Source: Nitrospirota bacterium
GTDB lineage: Bacteria > Nitrospirota > Thermodesulfovibrionia > Thermodesulfovibrionales > Dissulfurispiraceae
DNA: 45,309 bases
Reading direction: 5' to 3'
Assembly (NCBI GenBank): GCA_004321915.1
Contig: SCQE01000006.1
Location: 1 to 45,309 of the forward strand
Each line of letters starts with the position of its first letter. The stretch's first letter is position 1. This document shows, one piece after another, positions 1 to 7,525 of this stretch. The notes below the pieces were generated by a model, which saw nothing but the letters and a program-made list of their open reading frames with translations, did not search any database and had not been told where the DNA came from. The position numbers and the translations under genes are program-made.

Positions 1-2
1 GT

Positions 3-173
3 TCTGTTCTTGAAGAGGTAAAGCGTATTATCAGGATTAAACATTACTCATACAGCACAGAGCGCACATATATTCAATGGGCTGAGCGTTTTTTTAATTA
101 TTTGGCCGATACAGGCGGAATGCCGTATTTTAGGGTCAGGCTTGAAAATAGGAATTTAGCATTTATATTCATT
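3..173 (+). pseudogene. tyrosine recombinase (integrase) N-terminal fragment
   Basis: The frame is open from the left edge of the window and encodes a segment beginning VLEEVKRIIRIKHYS and continuing TERTYIQWAERFFNYL. This is the SAM-like core-binding (N-terminal) domain of tyrosine recombinases, and the HYS..TE..Y..W pattern is shared by IntI-type and related integrases. After about 50 residues the similarity ends and the frame runs into sequence antisense to the next gene, stopping at 332. No catalytic domain (R..H..R..Y) follows. I read it as a decayed remnant of an integrase cut at its 3' side; the exact breakpoint (about 150-180) is inferred. The 5' end may continue outside the window. 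Confidence 0.55.
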
Positions 174-182
174 GCATGCCCT

Positions 183-208
183 CCCCCAATCTTTCACGCC
201 ACCTTCAA
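183..208. repeat. left copy of imperfect direct repeat flanking the DUF1828/DUF6978 module
   Basis: CCCCCAAT-C-TTTCACGCCACCTTCAA spans the stop codon of the DUF1828-like gene. It matches 1631-1655 at 22 of 25 aligned positions with one extra base, in the same orientation. The two copies bracket the two-gene module almost exactly. Confidence 0.45.
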
Positions 209-976
209 AATCTTATCTTTCCACTGCCTTCTTCTGCTCCACAGCAGTATTTTAGCCACGTCCGACAAAAGCACTTTTGGCTCATCCGGCCATTCGTTGT
301 CCTCGTCATCCAAAACAGCATACAGCGTATAACCAGCCTCAGGCTTGTTTTTGAGGTCGTAAAACTCCTGAAACACTGTGGCTATTTTTGTCCAGTCTAC
401 AGCCTGTATGGGATGAGGCAAAGGCTCGATGATTGCATTAGCACTTTTTATAAAATACGTTGCATTATATCTCTTGCCTGAATTGCCCTCAACCTGTTTT
501 TTGAATTCAAGATTTTCTTTGTCATGTGCTATCTCTTTAATAAGCTCTTCAACCTGTCTGAAAAAATCGCTTTTGGGCTTCTTGGCCCTCTGGAGAAGCT
601 GAAAATCGCTTATTCTCAGTATTGTATTTACCAGACTAAGCATATCATCGCTGATATTGCCCTCTTTGCTGTGCTTATAGAAAATGCCGTCTGTAAATTT
701 TGTATCGAATGAGGACATTACCGACTTAAGAACATTTGCCTTATTTTCGGATTCCTCTGGGTCTATCTGGTATGACGCAAGATAGCGCAAGGTCTCCCCT
801 TTATCGGAAAGAATGACTTCACCATTCGGCAGGGTTTCTACAAAGACCTGTATGCCGTCAAGGTTAGGGTAAGTAAATGGCGTATTTACGACGAGATAAT
901 GTGACAAAGGGCGGCATTCAAACCGGTCTCCAAAGGTTGTGGCAATGTTCCTTTTTATAACATCACACGTCATCAT
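194..976 (-). CDS. DUF1828/DUF1829-like protein
   Basis: A 260-residue soluble protein. The N-terminal half has the DUF1828 signature: a TPFTYP motif near residue 33, then acidic FVETLPNGE and LSDKGETLRYL. The C-terminal half (about 125-260) resembles the DUF1829 part that often follows. The biochemical function of these domains is unknown; they are common in accessory regions and phage-related islands. The start is the first of two tandem ATGs at 971-976, one base after the stop of the upstream gene, with a GAGG about 10 nt upstream, so the two genes are probably co-translated. It lies between an integrase remnant and a peptidase operon. A toxin-antitoxin or defence role is only inferred from context. 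Confidence 0.75.
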   Translation of the reverse strand: MMTCDVIKRNIATTFGDRFECRPLSHYLVVNTPFTYPNLDGIQVFVETLPNGEVILSDKGETLRYLASYQIDPEESENKANVLKSVMSSFDTKFTDGIFYKHSKEGNISDDMLSLVNTILRISDFQLLQRAKKPKSDFFRQVEELIKEIAHDKENLEFKKQVEGNSGKRYNATYFIKSANAIIEPLPHPIQAVDWTKIATVFQEFYDLKNKPEAGYTLYAVLDDEDNEWPDEPKVLLSDVAKILLWSRRRQWKDKILKVA

Positions 977-977
977 C

Positions 978-1472
978 TTAAAATAACCTCGGAGCGCTTT
1001 TAATTAACGTCGGTGGAATATGCTCAAGATTATACACCAATCCGGCAAGGCTTTGGAAATATTCAAACCACTCTTTGTGGGTCTTGTCTCTGGCAGGTAT
1101 AGCAACCGGAATCGCACATTTATCACCGTTGTCCGGATTCCATATATGCAGATGACTTCCAACGATTCTTGCGCCGCCATGTGCTGGACATGACAAGGGA
1201 TTAATTCGCATATGGATGTCATCAATATCGAGCCGCCGTATATTCTGACCCCGGTAATCCAAGACAAAGGTAAATCTGTAAAGGTCTTCGTCCTGATTAG
1301 CTGTAAGTATAATTCTTGCAGTAGGTATGCTGATGCCGTCTTCGTCAATAAGTATTGAAGACCATTCAAGAAAAGCCTTCCCTTTGTTCTTCCACTTCAT
1401 CTTACTGTCGATCTCTTTCTTTTTTGTAAGGAAATCGCCGACTTCAGTAAGTGACGGCAAAAGCTCAGACAA
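978..1472 (-). CDS. DUF6978-like hypothetical protein
   Basis: A 164-residue soluble protein, first gene of a two-gene operon with the DUF1828-like gene (one base between stop and start). It has no signal peptide or membrane segment. Conserved-looking parts are HGGARIVGSHLHIWNP (about 98-114), with His residues, and a C-terminal WFEYFQSLAGL segment. It resembles the family NCBI calls DUF6978, which I recall as a recurrent partner of DUF1828 proteins; I cannot check that here. The start is TTG at 1470-1472: an in-frame TGA lies five codons upstream, no ATG is available, and a GGGGG run sits 4-8 nt upstream. Function unknown. Confidence 0.65.
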   Translation of the reverse strand: MSELLPSLTEVGDFLTKKKEIDSKMKWKNKGKAFLEWSSILIDEDGISIPTARIILTANQDEDLYRFTFVLDYRGQNIRRLDIDDIHMRINPLSCPAHGGARIVGSHLHIWNPDNGDKCAIPVAIPARDKTHKEWFEYFQSLAGLVYNLEHIPPTLIKSAPRLF

Positions 1473-1630
1473 TGAGACCCCCGATCAATTTGCTATATCG
1501 TACGCATTTTAATGCATAACTATAACAAAAATGTCCTTAAATTTAAAGCATTTGCCGATTCCGCTGTCACTATCCATTCTCTGACTGCCCACTGTTTCTG
1601 TCCTGTCTTTAATTTATGTGTTTATAGTGC

Positions 1631-1655
1631 CCCCCAATTTTCATGCAACCTTTAA
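1631..1655. repeat. right copy of imperfect direct repeat flanking the DUF1828/DUF6978 module
   Basis: The partner of the 183-208 repeat, same orientation, 22 of 25 aligned positions with one indel. It lies in the 211-bp gap between the module and the peptidase start. A degenerate GACTGCC/CACTGTT pair at 1583-1596 in the same gap resembles the heptamer repeats found in the heme genes. Confidence 0.45.
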
Positions 1656-1683
1656 TGGCCTATTGGTATTCGGAAATCAGGTC

Positions 1684-2832
1684 ATGATAAAATCTCTCAT
1701 GGAAAATGGGTTTGCGGACATAGCTTCGTACATCGATAAAGAGCGGTTGATCAATACATTCACCGATCTGATAAAGATAAATTCTCCCTCATTCAATGAG
1801 CGGGAAGCGGCTGAATACATCGCTTCAAGGCTTCGTTCCTTAGGCTGTGATGTGTTTTTTCAGGATTATGGCGAATCGTTCAACCTCATTGCTCATCGCA
1901 ATGGAGGGACAGAAAGCGCTGCGCCGCTTATGCTCAGCGCGCATATGGACACCATAGAACCTACACAAGGAATATCTTTCAGCAACGACGGCTCTGCGAT
2001 AAAAAGCATTGGCAATACGGTCCTCGGTGCTGACGACAAGAGTGCGATAGCACAGATAATCGAGGCGATTACGGTAGCGCATGAAAAGAAACTGCCGGTT
2101 TGCGATATAGAAATTGTTTTTACATCAGCCGAAGAAAAAGGGCTTTGCGGCGCAAAGAACCTCGATTTTAGCAGGCTCAAAAGCAAACACGCATTGGTGC
2201 TCGATTCCGGCGGGAGTGTGGGCAGCATAGTGGTAGGCGCACCTTCACACCATACCTACGAGATGCTCATAACCGGAAAAGCCGCCCACGCCGGGATAGA
2301 ACCCGAAAGAGGTGTCAGCGCAATAAGATGCGCGGCAAAGATTATTGCGGAAGTTCCGGACGGCAGGATAGATGAGGTCACGACCGCGAACATCGGCATA
2401 ATCAAAGGCGGCACAGCCACAAACGTCGTGCCGAAAGAGGTTGTCATAAACGGCGAGGTTCGAAGCCATAATGCCGAAACCCTCGAACAGGTCAAAAAAA
2501 GAATTTTCGATACTGCGAAAAAGATCGCATCTGAACATGGCGCTTCAATCGATATCAATGTAAAAGAGGAATATAATTCATTCAGGATACGCGAAGACGA
2601 TTCTTATCTCAAATTCCTTTCAGAGATTTTTGCATCAAACGGAATAGAGGCGAAATTGGCCATAACAGGCGGCGGCTCTGACGCGAATATTTTCAACAGC
2701 CACGGCATTAAGGCTCTGAATATATCCAACGGCATGCAGAAGGTCCATTCTGCAGAAGAGTTTATATTGCTGGACGACCTGTATAAAGGGTGTCTCATTG
2801 TTTTGGCCACCATAATCTCTTTTCAAAGATAA
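1684..2832 (+). CDS. M20-family (PepT-like) metallopeptidase
   Basis: A 382-residue zinc aminopeptidase of the M20 superfamily, PepT-like subgroup, probably a cytoplasmic di/tripeptidase. The metal-binding set is complete: SAHMDT (His and Asp), LGADDKS (bridging Asp), TSAEEKG (catalytic and ligand Glu), LDSGG (Asp), and a C-terminal VHSAEE His. A lid/dimerisation domain with GKAAHAG lies in the middle. I place the start at ATG 1684 because family similarity begins near there; the frame is open to a GTG at 1618, inside the flanking repeat region. The stop overlaps the next start as TAATG (2830-2834), so the release-factor-like gene is translationally coupled. Substrate not determinable. Confidence 0.88.
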   Translation: MIKSLMENGFADIASYIDKERLINTFTDLIKINSPSFNEREAAEYIASRLRSLGCDVFFQDYGESFNLIAHRNGGTESAAPLMLSAHMDTIEPTQGISFSNDGSAIKSIGNTVLGADDKSAIAQIIEAITVAHEKKLPVCDIEIVFTSAEEKGLCGAKNLDFSRLKSKHALVLDSGGSVGSIVVGAPSHHTYEMLITGKAAHAGIEPERGVSAIRCAAKIIAEVPDGRIDEVTTANIGIIKGGTATNVVPKEVVINGEVRSHNAETLEQVKKRIFDTAKKIASEHGASIDINVKEEYNSFRIREDDSYLKFLSEIFASNGIEAKLAITGGGSDANIFNSHGIKALNISNGMQKVHSAEEFILLDDLYKGCLIVLATIISFQR

Positions 2833-3251
2833 TGGGAACATTTCCTGTAAGCCTGCAGAAAGAAAAGGCCCTGCTCGAAAAGATGGAGTCGTTCGGCATC
2901 CGCGAGCAGGACATCGAGGAATCGTTCGTCCGCTCGGCAGGAAAGGGCGGGCAGAACGTGAACAAGACCTCTACCTGCGTTTATCTAAAGCATATTCCGA
3001 CAGAGATTGAAGTAAAGTGCCAGAAGGAAAGATCGCAGGGGCTTAACCGTTATCATGCCAGAGTTATGCTTATCGAGAAAATAGAATGTATGATCAAAGG
3101 CAGGGAGAGCGAAGAGGCGCGTAGAATATCAAAGATACGACGGCAGAAGGCCAAAAGGTCCAAGCGCACCAAAGATAAGATACTTGCGGACAAGGCAAAG
3201 GTTTCTGAAAAGAAACAGCTGAGAGCTGCAGTCAGACCTCCTGATGAATGA
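2832..3251 (+). CDS. RF-1 domain (GGQ) peptide-release-factor-like protein
   Basis: A 139-residue protein consisting essentially of the class I release-factor catalytic domain. It carries SAGKGGQNVNKTSTCVYL (GGQ near residue 37), whose Gln triggers peptidyl-tRNA hydrolysis. It lacks the codon-recognition domain (no PxT or SPF anticodon region) and ends in a basic tail (RRQKAKRSKRTKDK). This layout matches ArfB/YaeJ-like rescue factors and the short release-factor-like proteins of many bacteria, so ribosome rescue is likely but not proven. The start is fixed by the TAATG overlap with the peptidase stop. Its last 8 nt overlap the EamA gene. Confidence 0.85.
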   Translation: MGTFPVSLQKEKALLEKMESFGIREQDIEESFVRSAGKGGQNVNKTSTCVYLKHIPTEIEVKCQKERSQGLNRYHARVMLIEKIECMIKGRESEEARRISKIRRQKAKRSKRTKDKILADKAKVSEKKQLRAAVRPPDE

Positions 3252-4155
3252 TCCGGGGGCGGATAAAATCTCTCGAAGGGGTTACTTCTATGTGATGCTG
3301 GCCGCTGTTTTCTGGGCAGTGTCAGGATCGTCGGCAAAATTCTTATTCAATCAGGGCGTGACCGCTTATGAACTGGTACAACTGCGTGTTACTATAGCGT
3401 CAGTTTTGGTTTTTTTCTGGCTCATTGTTTTTAAACGCAGCCTTCTCCGTATTCAAAAAAAAGACATCCTTTATTTTTTTGTTCTCGGCGGCATATGCCT
3501 CGCATCGGTACAGTTTACCTATCTTTTTACCATAAGCAAGATAAACGTGGCTGCCGCAATTCTTATGCAGTATCTTTCTCCGATCCTGATAGCTTTGTAT
3601 TCGGTTATATTTGCTAGGGAGAAGCTGAGTGCAACATTCGTAATTGCCTTGATAGGCGCGACATTAGGATGCTACTTGATTGTTGGAGCATACAACATGA
3701 GCATGCTGAGTCTTAATCTTGCAGGAATAATCGGCGGACTCCTTGCTGCCGCGACTTTTGCGTGGTATTCGATTCAGGGCGAGTACGGCATGATTCGTTA
3801 TGATCCTTGGACAGTGCTTTTTTTCAGTCTCCTCTTTGCAGCTCTGTCATGGAACATTATCACCCCGCCTTTCGGCTCTTTTTTTAAACCTCATGCAGCT
3901 GTAGAATGGCTTTGGATTCTGTATATAGTTGTGTTCGGCACAATAATACCTTACGGCCTGTATCTGAAGGGCATACATCTTATACATGCTACAAGGGCTA
4001 GCATTACCGCAACGCTGGAGCCTATTACTGCAGGCATTCTGGCATACCTGTTTCTCGGCGAGAGGCTGGAGGCTCTCCAGTTATTGGGAGCCCCGCTCAT
4101 AATAGGGTCGATAATATTGCTGCAACTAAAAGATAAAAATCAGGGAAACAAATGA
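3244..4155 (+). CDS. EamA-family (DMT superfamily) transporter
   Basis: A 303-residue inner-membrane protein with about ten hydrophobic segments in two tandem EamA repeats. The first begins FYVMLAAVFWAVSGSSAKFL and the second starts near residue 155 (LAGIIGGLLAAATFAWYSIQ). The C-terminal repeat holds the typical EPITAGILAYLFLGE motif. Such proteins export or import small metabolites or nucleotide sugars; the substrate cannot be told. It overlaps the release-factor-like gene by 8 nt and is the last gene of the rightward operon. No clear terminator is seen before the convergent MazF-type gene. Confidence 0.88.
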   Translation: MNDPGADKISRRGYFYVMLAAVFWAVSGSSAKFLFNQGVTAYELVQLRVTIASVLVFFWLIVFKRSLLRIQKKDILYFFVLGGICLASVQFTYLFTISKINVAAAILMQYLSPILIALYSVIFAREKLSATFVIALIGATLGCYLIVGAYNMSMLSLNLAGIIGGLLAAATFAWYSIQGEYGMIRYDPWTVLFFSLLFAALSWNIITPPFGSFFKPHAAVEWLWILYIVVFGTIIPYGLYLKGIHLIHATRASITATLEPITAGILAYLFLGERLEALQLLGAPLIIGSIILLQLKDKNQGNK

Positions 4156-4187
4156 GTGGCATCTTTTGATATGCTTCGTATAAGTCT

Positions 4188-4511
4188 TTAATAAATATCC
4201 AGTTGGATTTTGATCGCCTCGTTTATGCCAAGCATATCTTCCTCTGATATGGCGCCTGCGCGCTTGAAAAGTCGCAATTTGCTTACGGTTGCCAACTGGT
4301 CGGCCATCGCCTTACTCTCTTTGCCGTCAAATAAGACCATCGCCTCACTCGGATAAATACGATCCGTATTACTGGTTAGCGGAATAACCTGCACTCGATT
4401 AAGGAATTTGTTGGAAGCGTCGTTACTGACAATTATGGCGGGCCGCTTTTTTTTGATTTCCCCACCGACTGCGGGACCGAAATTGACCCACCAGACCTCA
4501 CCTCTTTTCAT
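4188..4511 (-). CDS. MazF/PemK-type endoribonuclease toxin
   Basis: A 107-residue protein with the full PemK/MazF fold signature: N-terminal RGEVWWVNFGPAVGGE, then KKRPAIIVSND, then VIPLTSNT, then a C-terminal AMADQLATVSKLRL segment. MazF toxins cut mRNA at short motifs. It follows its putative antitoxin gene with a 14-nt overlap, the usual antitoxin-first order. No truncation or missing conserved segment is visible, so it looks functional. Confidence 0.9.
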   Translation of the reverse strand: MKRGEVWWVNFGPAVGGEIKKKRPAIIVSNDASNKFLNRVQVIPLTSNTDRIYPSEAMVLFDGKESKAMADQLATVSKLRLFKRAGAISEEDMLGINEAIKIQLDIY

Positions 4512-4728
4512 GTGCCATGTCCTTAAAAGTAGCCTCTGCCCAATCTAAAGCAGTTGCCTCTCTCTTTTTGTCTTTTGACATAAGGGAGTAAGCCATTTCC
4601 AGATTCGGGCGAACTACATGCGGGCGGACCAGATCCTCGATAAATTTACCGATCTTGCGGGGGCCGATTGTTTTATGAAGACCTGCATAGACCTCTTCTT
4701 CCACGGTTATCGTCAACTTTTTTTGCAT
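4498..4728 (-). CDS. antitoxin partner of MazF-type toxin
   Basis: A 76-residue small protein directly upstream of and overlapping the MazF-type gene. The N-terminus (KKLTITVEEEVYAGL) is a short beta strand plus helix as in ribbon-helix-helix DNA-binding antitoxins, and the acidic/basic C-terminus would bind the toxin. It has a strong Shine-Dalgarno (AAAGGAGG) about 6 nt upstream of ATG 4728 and a near-consensus promoter just before it. Assignment is by position and size; sequence similarity alone is weak. Confidence 0.75.
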   Translation of the reverse strand: MQKKLTITVEEEVYAGLHKTIGPRKIGKFIEDLVRPHVVRPNLEMAYSLMSKDKKREATALDWAEATFKDMAHEKR

Positions 4729-4752
4729 TGGCCGCCTCCTTTATATACGTAT

Positions 4753-4781
4753 AGTGTACGTACAATAAATGACTATGTCAA
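4753..4781 (-). promoter_or_regulatory. sigma70-type promoter and candidate operator of the MazEF-like pair
   Basis: On the minus strand TTGACA (4776-4781) is followed after 17 bp by TACACT (4753-4758). Two TACGTA palindromes separated by 5 bp overlap the -10 region (about 4745-4762). This is the arrangement expected for autoregulation by the antitoxin-toxin complex. Confidence 0.65.
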
Positions 4782-4799
4782 ACACAGGGCGATGTGCGT

Positions 4800-5174
4800 T
4801 TATGAGGCATTTGCGCCATAGCTATGCATGGATAGGCGAGTCTTAATATCTTCAAATAGTGTCTTGTAGTTCGGGGATAACCCGGATACATCGAGTCTTA
4901 CGAACTTTTTTCGGCGAAAAACAGAATTTAGACCGATGAATAGGGATACGAAGCCTATCTGGCTTGAATGATCAAGACGTTTTCCTAACAGGAATGAAAA
5001 AAACATTCCACCTAACGAAATATCAGGGGCTGGAGATGCAAACGGTATAATAATGCCGCCGCAAAACGGTATGCCGGCAAAAAAAGTTACGGTATATCCA
5101 AATCGGCCGTATGTTGAGATATGGTAATATCTGTTAGTTTTCTGTCTTGAAGTTAGTTCGTCTGCATCAAGCAT
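4800..5174 (-). CDS. hypothetical protein
   Basis: A 124-residue open frame, last gene of a possible operon with the AICAR formyltransferase and a small membrane protein (16-bp gap). The middle (about 28-85) is moderately hydrophobic with Gly and Phe rich stretches (FAGIPFCGGIIIPFA; GMFFSFLLG) that could form one or two membrane segments; the C-terminal third is polar. No family is recognised. No good Shine-Dalgarno precedes ATG 5174, so the gene or its start is uncertain. Confidence 0.4.
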   Translation of the reverse strand: MLDADELTSRQKTNRYYHISTYGRFGYTVTFFAGIPFCGGIIIPFASPAPDISLGGMFFSFLLGKRLDHSSQIGFVSLFIGLNSVFRRKKFVRLDVSGLSPNYKTLFEDIKTRLSMHSYGANAS

Positions 5175-5190
5175 CGTATGAATGTTACTT

Positions 5191-5433
5191 TTATTCTTTA
5201 ATTCCGTAATCCCTCAGGCATTCATGATACGTGCGGGTCCGTCTTTTCATCGGGTCATTGACCGGGCGTTTTCGCGCGTTAACTATCTCTTCGTGGGTGC
5301 ACCTTGATCGTATCTCGACCGGTCTGTATACAATCCAGTAAACCAAAAGAAGTCCGATCAGGCATAGCAGTACAACTACGGCAAATATAATGCTCCATGT
5401 TTCGTAACTGAGTAGTTTTTGTTTTCTTTTCAA
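5191..5433 (-). CDS. small single-pass membrane protein of unknown function
   Basis: An 80-residue protein with one strong transmembrane segment (about 14-35, IIFAVVVLLCLIGLLLVYWI) followed by a short basic soluble tail containing two Cys residues (RCTHEE and YHECLRDYG). The only usable start is TTG 5431-5433, directly after an in-frame TAA. It lies 7 bp after the AICAR formyltransferase stop and has no obvious Shine-Dalgarno, so translation may depend on coupling. Function unknown. Confidence 0.5.
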   Translation of the reverse strand: MKRKQKLLSYETWSIIFAVVVLLCLIGLLLVYWIVYRPVEIRSRCTHEEIVNARKRPVNDPMKRRTRTYHECLRDYGIKE

Positions 5434-5440
5434 TTAGGTT

Positions 5441-6742
5441 TTAGTGCCTGAACGCCCTCTGTCCTGTGAAGACCATGCTGACTTTAGGGTTTGCCTCATT
5501 ACAGGCCCCTATGACTTCGAAGTCTCTCTCGGAACCGCCCGGCTGGACAATAGCGGTGATGCCCTCTTTTATGCCGACATCCACGCCGTCCCTGAACGGG
5601 AAGAATGCGTCCGATACCATGGTTGATCCTATCAGTCCGCCTTTTTGTTTTTTCGCTTCTTCGTCTATTTCGCGCAGCGCCGAAATGTCCCTCTTGCCTG
5701 CCGCAGCCTCAAGCTCGAATGTTTTGTATGGAACGCCGTATTTTCTGAAGCAGAGCGCGTCCGCATATTTTGTGTATGCCTTGAATATCGCTATTTCCGC
5801 GACCCCGACCCTGTCCTGCTCGCCGGTGCCTATTCCGACTGTGCAGCCGTCCTTCACGTATATGACCGAGTTCGATGTTATGCCCTGCTCGACATTCCAG
5901 CCGAACAGCATGTCGTCGTATTCTTGCGCCGTAGGCTGACGTTCGATAGAGTACTCTTTGCCTTTGAAAGTTGTTTTTGCAGGCAGAAAATCCTCTTTTG
6001 TCCTGATTTTGTTCAGGGGGGACTGCTGGACGATAAGCCCGCCGTCGATCAGCGATTTGAACTCCACAAAACGTGTCGACCTGTACTTTTCGAGGTCGGA
6101 TATTTTTTGTATCCTGACTATCCTGAGGTTTTTTCTCTTTGCCAATATTTCGACCACGCCTTCCTCGAAGTCTGGGGCGGCCACAACCTCAAGATAGTTT
6201 GCGCTGACCATTTCGGCAGTGGCCTTGTCCATGGCCCTGTTGACGACGAGACATCCTCCGAAGGCCGCGATCCTGTCGGACATGTTGGCCCTGTCGTAAG
6301 CCTCTGCTACGGTCTTTCCGTATGCCGCGCCGCACGGGTTGTTGTGTTTGAGTATGGCCGCAGCCGGTTTGTCCGGGAGGAATTTCAGGATATTAAGCGC
6401 GTTATCGAGGTCCGTAAGATTCGTCTTTCCGGGGTGTTTGCCCGCCTGTATCATGTCCTGCTCCGTAATGCTGCTTACAAGCCCGTTGCCTGCGTCGATA
6501 AACCTGCAGTCGCCGAGCATAAGGTTGCCGTTTGCGAGTTCGTATAGCGCAGCCTGCTGGTCAGGGTTTTCACCGTAGCGCAGACCCTTCTCTATGAGTT
6601 CGCCGGTTTTCTCGTCCGGGATCTTCCATGCCCGTTTTTTATAAACGAGAGTCTGGTCTCCGAACCTGACGCTCATTTCATCAGGAAAATTATCGTCCAT
6701 TATGGTTTTGTACATTTTTTTCAGGTCTGTCATTTGTTTCAT
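5441..6742 (-). CDS. stand-alone AICAR formyltransferase (PurH C-terminal domain)
   Basis: A 433-residue protein matching the AICARFT domain of PurH, which transfers a formyl group from 10-formyl-THF to AICAR in the penultimate step of IMP synthesis. Motifs are LRYGENPDQQAALY (about 53), the catalytic KHNNPCGAA (about 132), and the C-terminal end VFTGQRAFRH typical of PurH. The N-terminal MGS-like IMP cyclohydrolase domain (about 200 residues in bifunctional PurH) is absent; only about 50 unrelated residues precede LRYGENP. IMP cyclohydrolase must therefore be encoded elsewhere, or this protein has a related role. Start ATG 6742, with an inner ATG at 6733. It has an unusual leader described separately. 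Confidence 0.85.
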   Translation of the reverse strand: MKQMTDLKKMYKTIMDDNFPDEMSVRFGDQTLVYKKRAWKIPDEKTGELIEKGLRYGENPDQQAALYELANGNLMLGDCRFIDAGNGLVSSITEQDMIQAGKHPGKTNLTDLDNALNILKFLPDKPAAAILKHNNPCGAAYGKTVAEAYDRANMSDRIAAFGGCLVVNRAMDKATAEMVSANYLEVVAAPDFEEGVVEILAKRKNLRIVRIQKISDLEKYRSTRFVEFKSLIDGGLIVQQSPLNKIRTKEDFLPAKTTFKGKEYSIERQPTAQEYDDMLFGWNVEQGITSNSVIYVKDGCTVGIGTGEQDRVGVAEIAIFKAYTKYADALCFRKYGVPYKTFELEAAAGKRDISALREIDEEAKKQKGGLIGSTMVSDAFFPFRDGVDVGIKEGITAIVQPGGSERDFEVIGACNEANPKVSMVFTGQRAFRH

Positions 6743-6744
6743 TA

Positions 6745-6781
6745 TGTCAGTCTGTTGAATTAATCAACCTGACATGCCTCC
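6745..6781 (-). promoter_or_regulatory. hairpin between Shine-Dalgarno and start codon of the AICARFT gene
   Basis: Reading the minus strand, AAAGGAGG (GGAGG at 6777-6781) is separated from ATG 6742 by about 34 nt. The intervening sequence folds as TGTCAG-GTTGA-loop-TCAAC-AGA-CTGACA (arms 6769-6774 with 6745-6750, and 6764-6768 with 6754-6758, loop 6759-6763, 3-nt bulge). Folding would bring the Shine-Dalgarno to within a few nt of the ATG. The palindrome could also be a protein operator. Confidence 0.5.
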
Positions 6782-6934
6782 TTTAATTGGTTTATCGGAT
6801 ATGCAATAAAAAAACGCTGAATAAGTTCAGTATGTGAAAAAGGTACAAAATTTTAAAATTACAAGTACGATAAATGCAAATCTCTCTGCCGTCACATTGA
6901 AAAACGGATTTTATTATGCAATACTTGTAACAAT

Positions 6935-7345
6935 ATGAGGAAAAGGATTATGAGGTTTATATATTTATTTTTTGTTTTATATTTTTCGGGATTTTTTGTA
7001 GCTCCGATATCCGCCCTCCTACCTTGTGAGCAAGAAATGCTTCTAGAGGGAAAACAGAGTTTACTGGAGAAGCGGAAAGAGCAAATAAGCGTTTTATTAT
7101 ATGACATCGCTATGTGGGAGGTACTAAAAAAAACAAAACTGCCTGACGATCTAAAACGCATTGAAATCTATAATAATGACAACAATAATGGCAAACTAAA
7201 CATCTCCGCTAAAACAGTATTATCCTTAACCGACACCGCCACCTTCCATGAAATATATGCTTATGGCATATCTGCATATATCGATACACGCAGTTCAATA
7301 GATAAACAATACAATTCCGGGCTTTCTCCTCCCCCTATAGCTTGA
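6935..7345 (+). CDS. hypothetical secreted protein
   Basis: A 136-residue protein with an N-terminal signal peptide (basic MRKRIMR, then about 18 hydrophobic residues ending VAPISA before a predicted cleavage site). The mature part is short and polar, with one Cys close to the N-terminus and an Asn/Asp-rich stretch (YNNDNNNGKLN). No domain is recognised. A second ATG at 6950 has a better spaced GAGG upstream and would still give a signal peptide. The gene is AT-richer than its neighbours. Its 180-bp downstream gap holds nothing I recognise. Confidence 0.5.
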   Translation: MRKRIMRFIYLFFVLYFSGFFVAPISALLPCEQEMLLEGKQSLLEKRKEQISVLLYDIAMWEVLKKTKLPDDLKRIEIYNNDNNNGKLNISAKTVLSLTDTATFHEIYAYGISAYIDTRSSIDKQYNSGLSPPPIA

Positions 7346-7525
7346 CTTTACAATAGATATTTCCGAAGAACAGTATCGTGATAGTGTTTGCAAGCCGCTC
7401 CGGCATTATTCACGAGCTCTTCTCCGGATTGTTCTTTTGGCGGCGTCCCAATGAAATATTTGTAATCATTAATATCGGGCGCAATTATGATTGCCTAACA
7501 ATAAAACGGCCAATCGGAGGAATAT

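Noticed and set aside
5645-6547. 300-residue plus-strand open frame
   Set aside because: Antisense shadow of the AICARFT gene; Cys/Arg-rich composition and no recognisable domain.
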